Assembly: GCA_004558525.1 (NCBI GenBank)
Contig: SFCQ01000016.1
Span: 1-40,829, forward strand
Source of the DNA: Clostridiales bacterium
GTDB taxonomy: Bacteria > Bacillota > Clostridia > Christensenellales > CAG-138
Length of the DNA stretch: 40,829 nt
Reading direction: 5' to 3'
Positions 40,478 to 40,829 of this stretch are shown one piece after another. The notes under the pieces were generated by a model. The model had not been told where the DNA came from. It saw nothing but the letters and a program-made list of their open reading frames with translations, and searched no databases. A program made the translations under genes and the position numbers. Within the stretch, counting starts at the first letter, position 1; each line of letters opens with the position of its first letter.

Positions 40478-40829
40478 TTAGCTTTGCGAGGGGCAGAGAA
40501 CGGTGTGACCGTAATGGTCACGCCGTTTTTCTGCGTCCAAGGGTAGATTTACGTCATCCACGAAGTTGAAGTAGATTTTTACCTTCTGTACCCGCTTGCC
40601 ACTGGATTTGTCTGGCGCAAACACCTCAATCTTCTTGATATACTCATTGACTATCGTAGGTGTCAATTCCGGTACATCCACATACTTCTGAGTCAGGGCG
40701 ACAAAGGCATCCACATCCGCACTCATGGTTTCCTGCGTTTCCAGCCATTCTTCCGTCACTTCGATTTCGAGCTTTAACCGTTCCTGTTCTGCCTCGTAAT
40801 CGGCGGTCATTTTCTTGTACCGCTCCTTG
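40478..40829 (-). CDS. Large serine recombinase, C-terminal part (DUF4368 type), truncated by the window edge
   Basis: The last ~117 residues of a large serine recombinase are encoded; the reading frame stays open to the window edge. ELTPTIVNEYIKKIEVFA and KVKIYFNFVDDV are typical of the DUF4368 tail of transposon recombinases in Firmicutes. Upstream, a charged helical segment (EAEQERLKLEIEVTEEWLE) fits the coiled-coil insertion that controls directionality. The catalytic resolvase domain lies beyond the window. Codon use differs from the chromosome (one ATA among five isoleucines). The recombinase gene normally sits at one end of its element, so the junction probably lies between 40461 and about 40500. 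Confidence 0.85.
   Translation of the reverse strand, partial: KERYKKMTADYEAEQERLKLEIEVTEEWLETQETMSADVDAFVALTQKYVDVPELTPTIVNEYIKKIEVFAPDKSSGKRVQKVKIYFNFVDDVNLPLDAEKRRDHYGHTVLCPSQS
40499..40530 (+). terminator. Terminator of the GNAT gene lying inside the recombinase coding end
   Basis: AACGGTGTGACC (40499-40510) pairs with GGTCACGCCGTT (40516-40527), with one G-T wobble and a 5-nt loop, running into five T. On the plus strand it would end GNAT transcription; on the minus strand it is part of the recombinase C-terminus. Confidence 0.6.

Noticed and set aside
1..40829. tRNA, rRNA, riboswitch or CRISPR array
   Set aside because: By eye I found no cloverleaf with a CCA end, no rRNA segments, no regularly spaced repeats and no recognisable riboswitch core. 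A covariance-model scan was not possible here.

Overview
The window is a stretch of core chromosome from an endospore-forming, Gram-positive Clostridia-type bacterium. The evidence is a set of sporulation genes (spoIIID, sigG, yqfC, yqfD, a pdaB-type deacetylase, a BofC-like protein) together with the Firmicutes gene order phoH-pgpH-ybeY-cdd-era and ruvC-ruvA-ruvB. No outer-membrane genes are visible. Codon use is distinctive: resident genes write isoleucine mostly as ATA (16 of 21 in sigG) and use AGG often for arginine. Two loci break this habit, a DUF3795 gene (10936-11259) and a serine-recombinase fragment at the right edge (40478-40829), and both look acquired. I cannot place the organism more precisely than Clostridia.

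Layout. 1-3821: GC-rich hairpins, then a heterodimeric ABC exporter. 3822-4119: a hairpin-rich convergent intergenic region with two 23-bp direct repeats and one copy of a dispersed element. 4120-6744 (minus strand): a TetM/EF-G-like translational GTPase with a C-terminal Rae1/YacP-type NYN ribonuclease domain. 6903-10671: PdaB-type deacetylase, RecD2 helicase, ComF. 10672-11558: a probable foreign islet around a DUF3795 gene with its own strong promoter and a closing hairpin. 11559-13485: spoIIID, tcdA, sigG. 13543-26783: an almost gap-free co-oriented run, yqfC-yqfD-phoH-pgpH-ybeY-cdd-era-pdp-polA-coaE, a lytic transglycosylase and an orphan oligopeptide-binding lipoprotein. 26839-29050: lspA-rluD and an unknown membrane protein. 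29137-31954: zapA and mutS2, each with its own promoter. 32075-35619: response regulator, histidine kinase and HtrA protease. 35620-35879: terminators and the second, inverted copy of the dispersed element. 35880-38756: BofC-like protein and ruvCAB. 38790-40460: a coiled-coil protein with a histidine-rich segment, and a GNAT acetyltransferase. 40478-end: C-terminal part of a large serine recombinase, marking the edge of a mobile element.

How the genes work together. The long run combines late-sporulation functions with RNA processing (YbeY, Era, PhoH), c-di-AMP breakdown (PgpH), nucleoside salvage (Cdd, Pdp) and DNA repair (PolA). The response regulator-kinase-HtrA cluster looks like an envelope-stress circuit, and PhoP-box-like repeats lie in front of it. 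The most interesting item is the GTPase-NYN fusion: a factor family that enters the ribosomal A site is joined to a nuclease whose Bacillus relative cuts mRNA in that same site. The rest is mostly ordinary housekeeping sequence. I saw no tRNA, rRNA, CRISPR array or complete insertion sequence.
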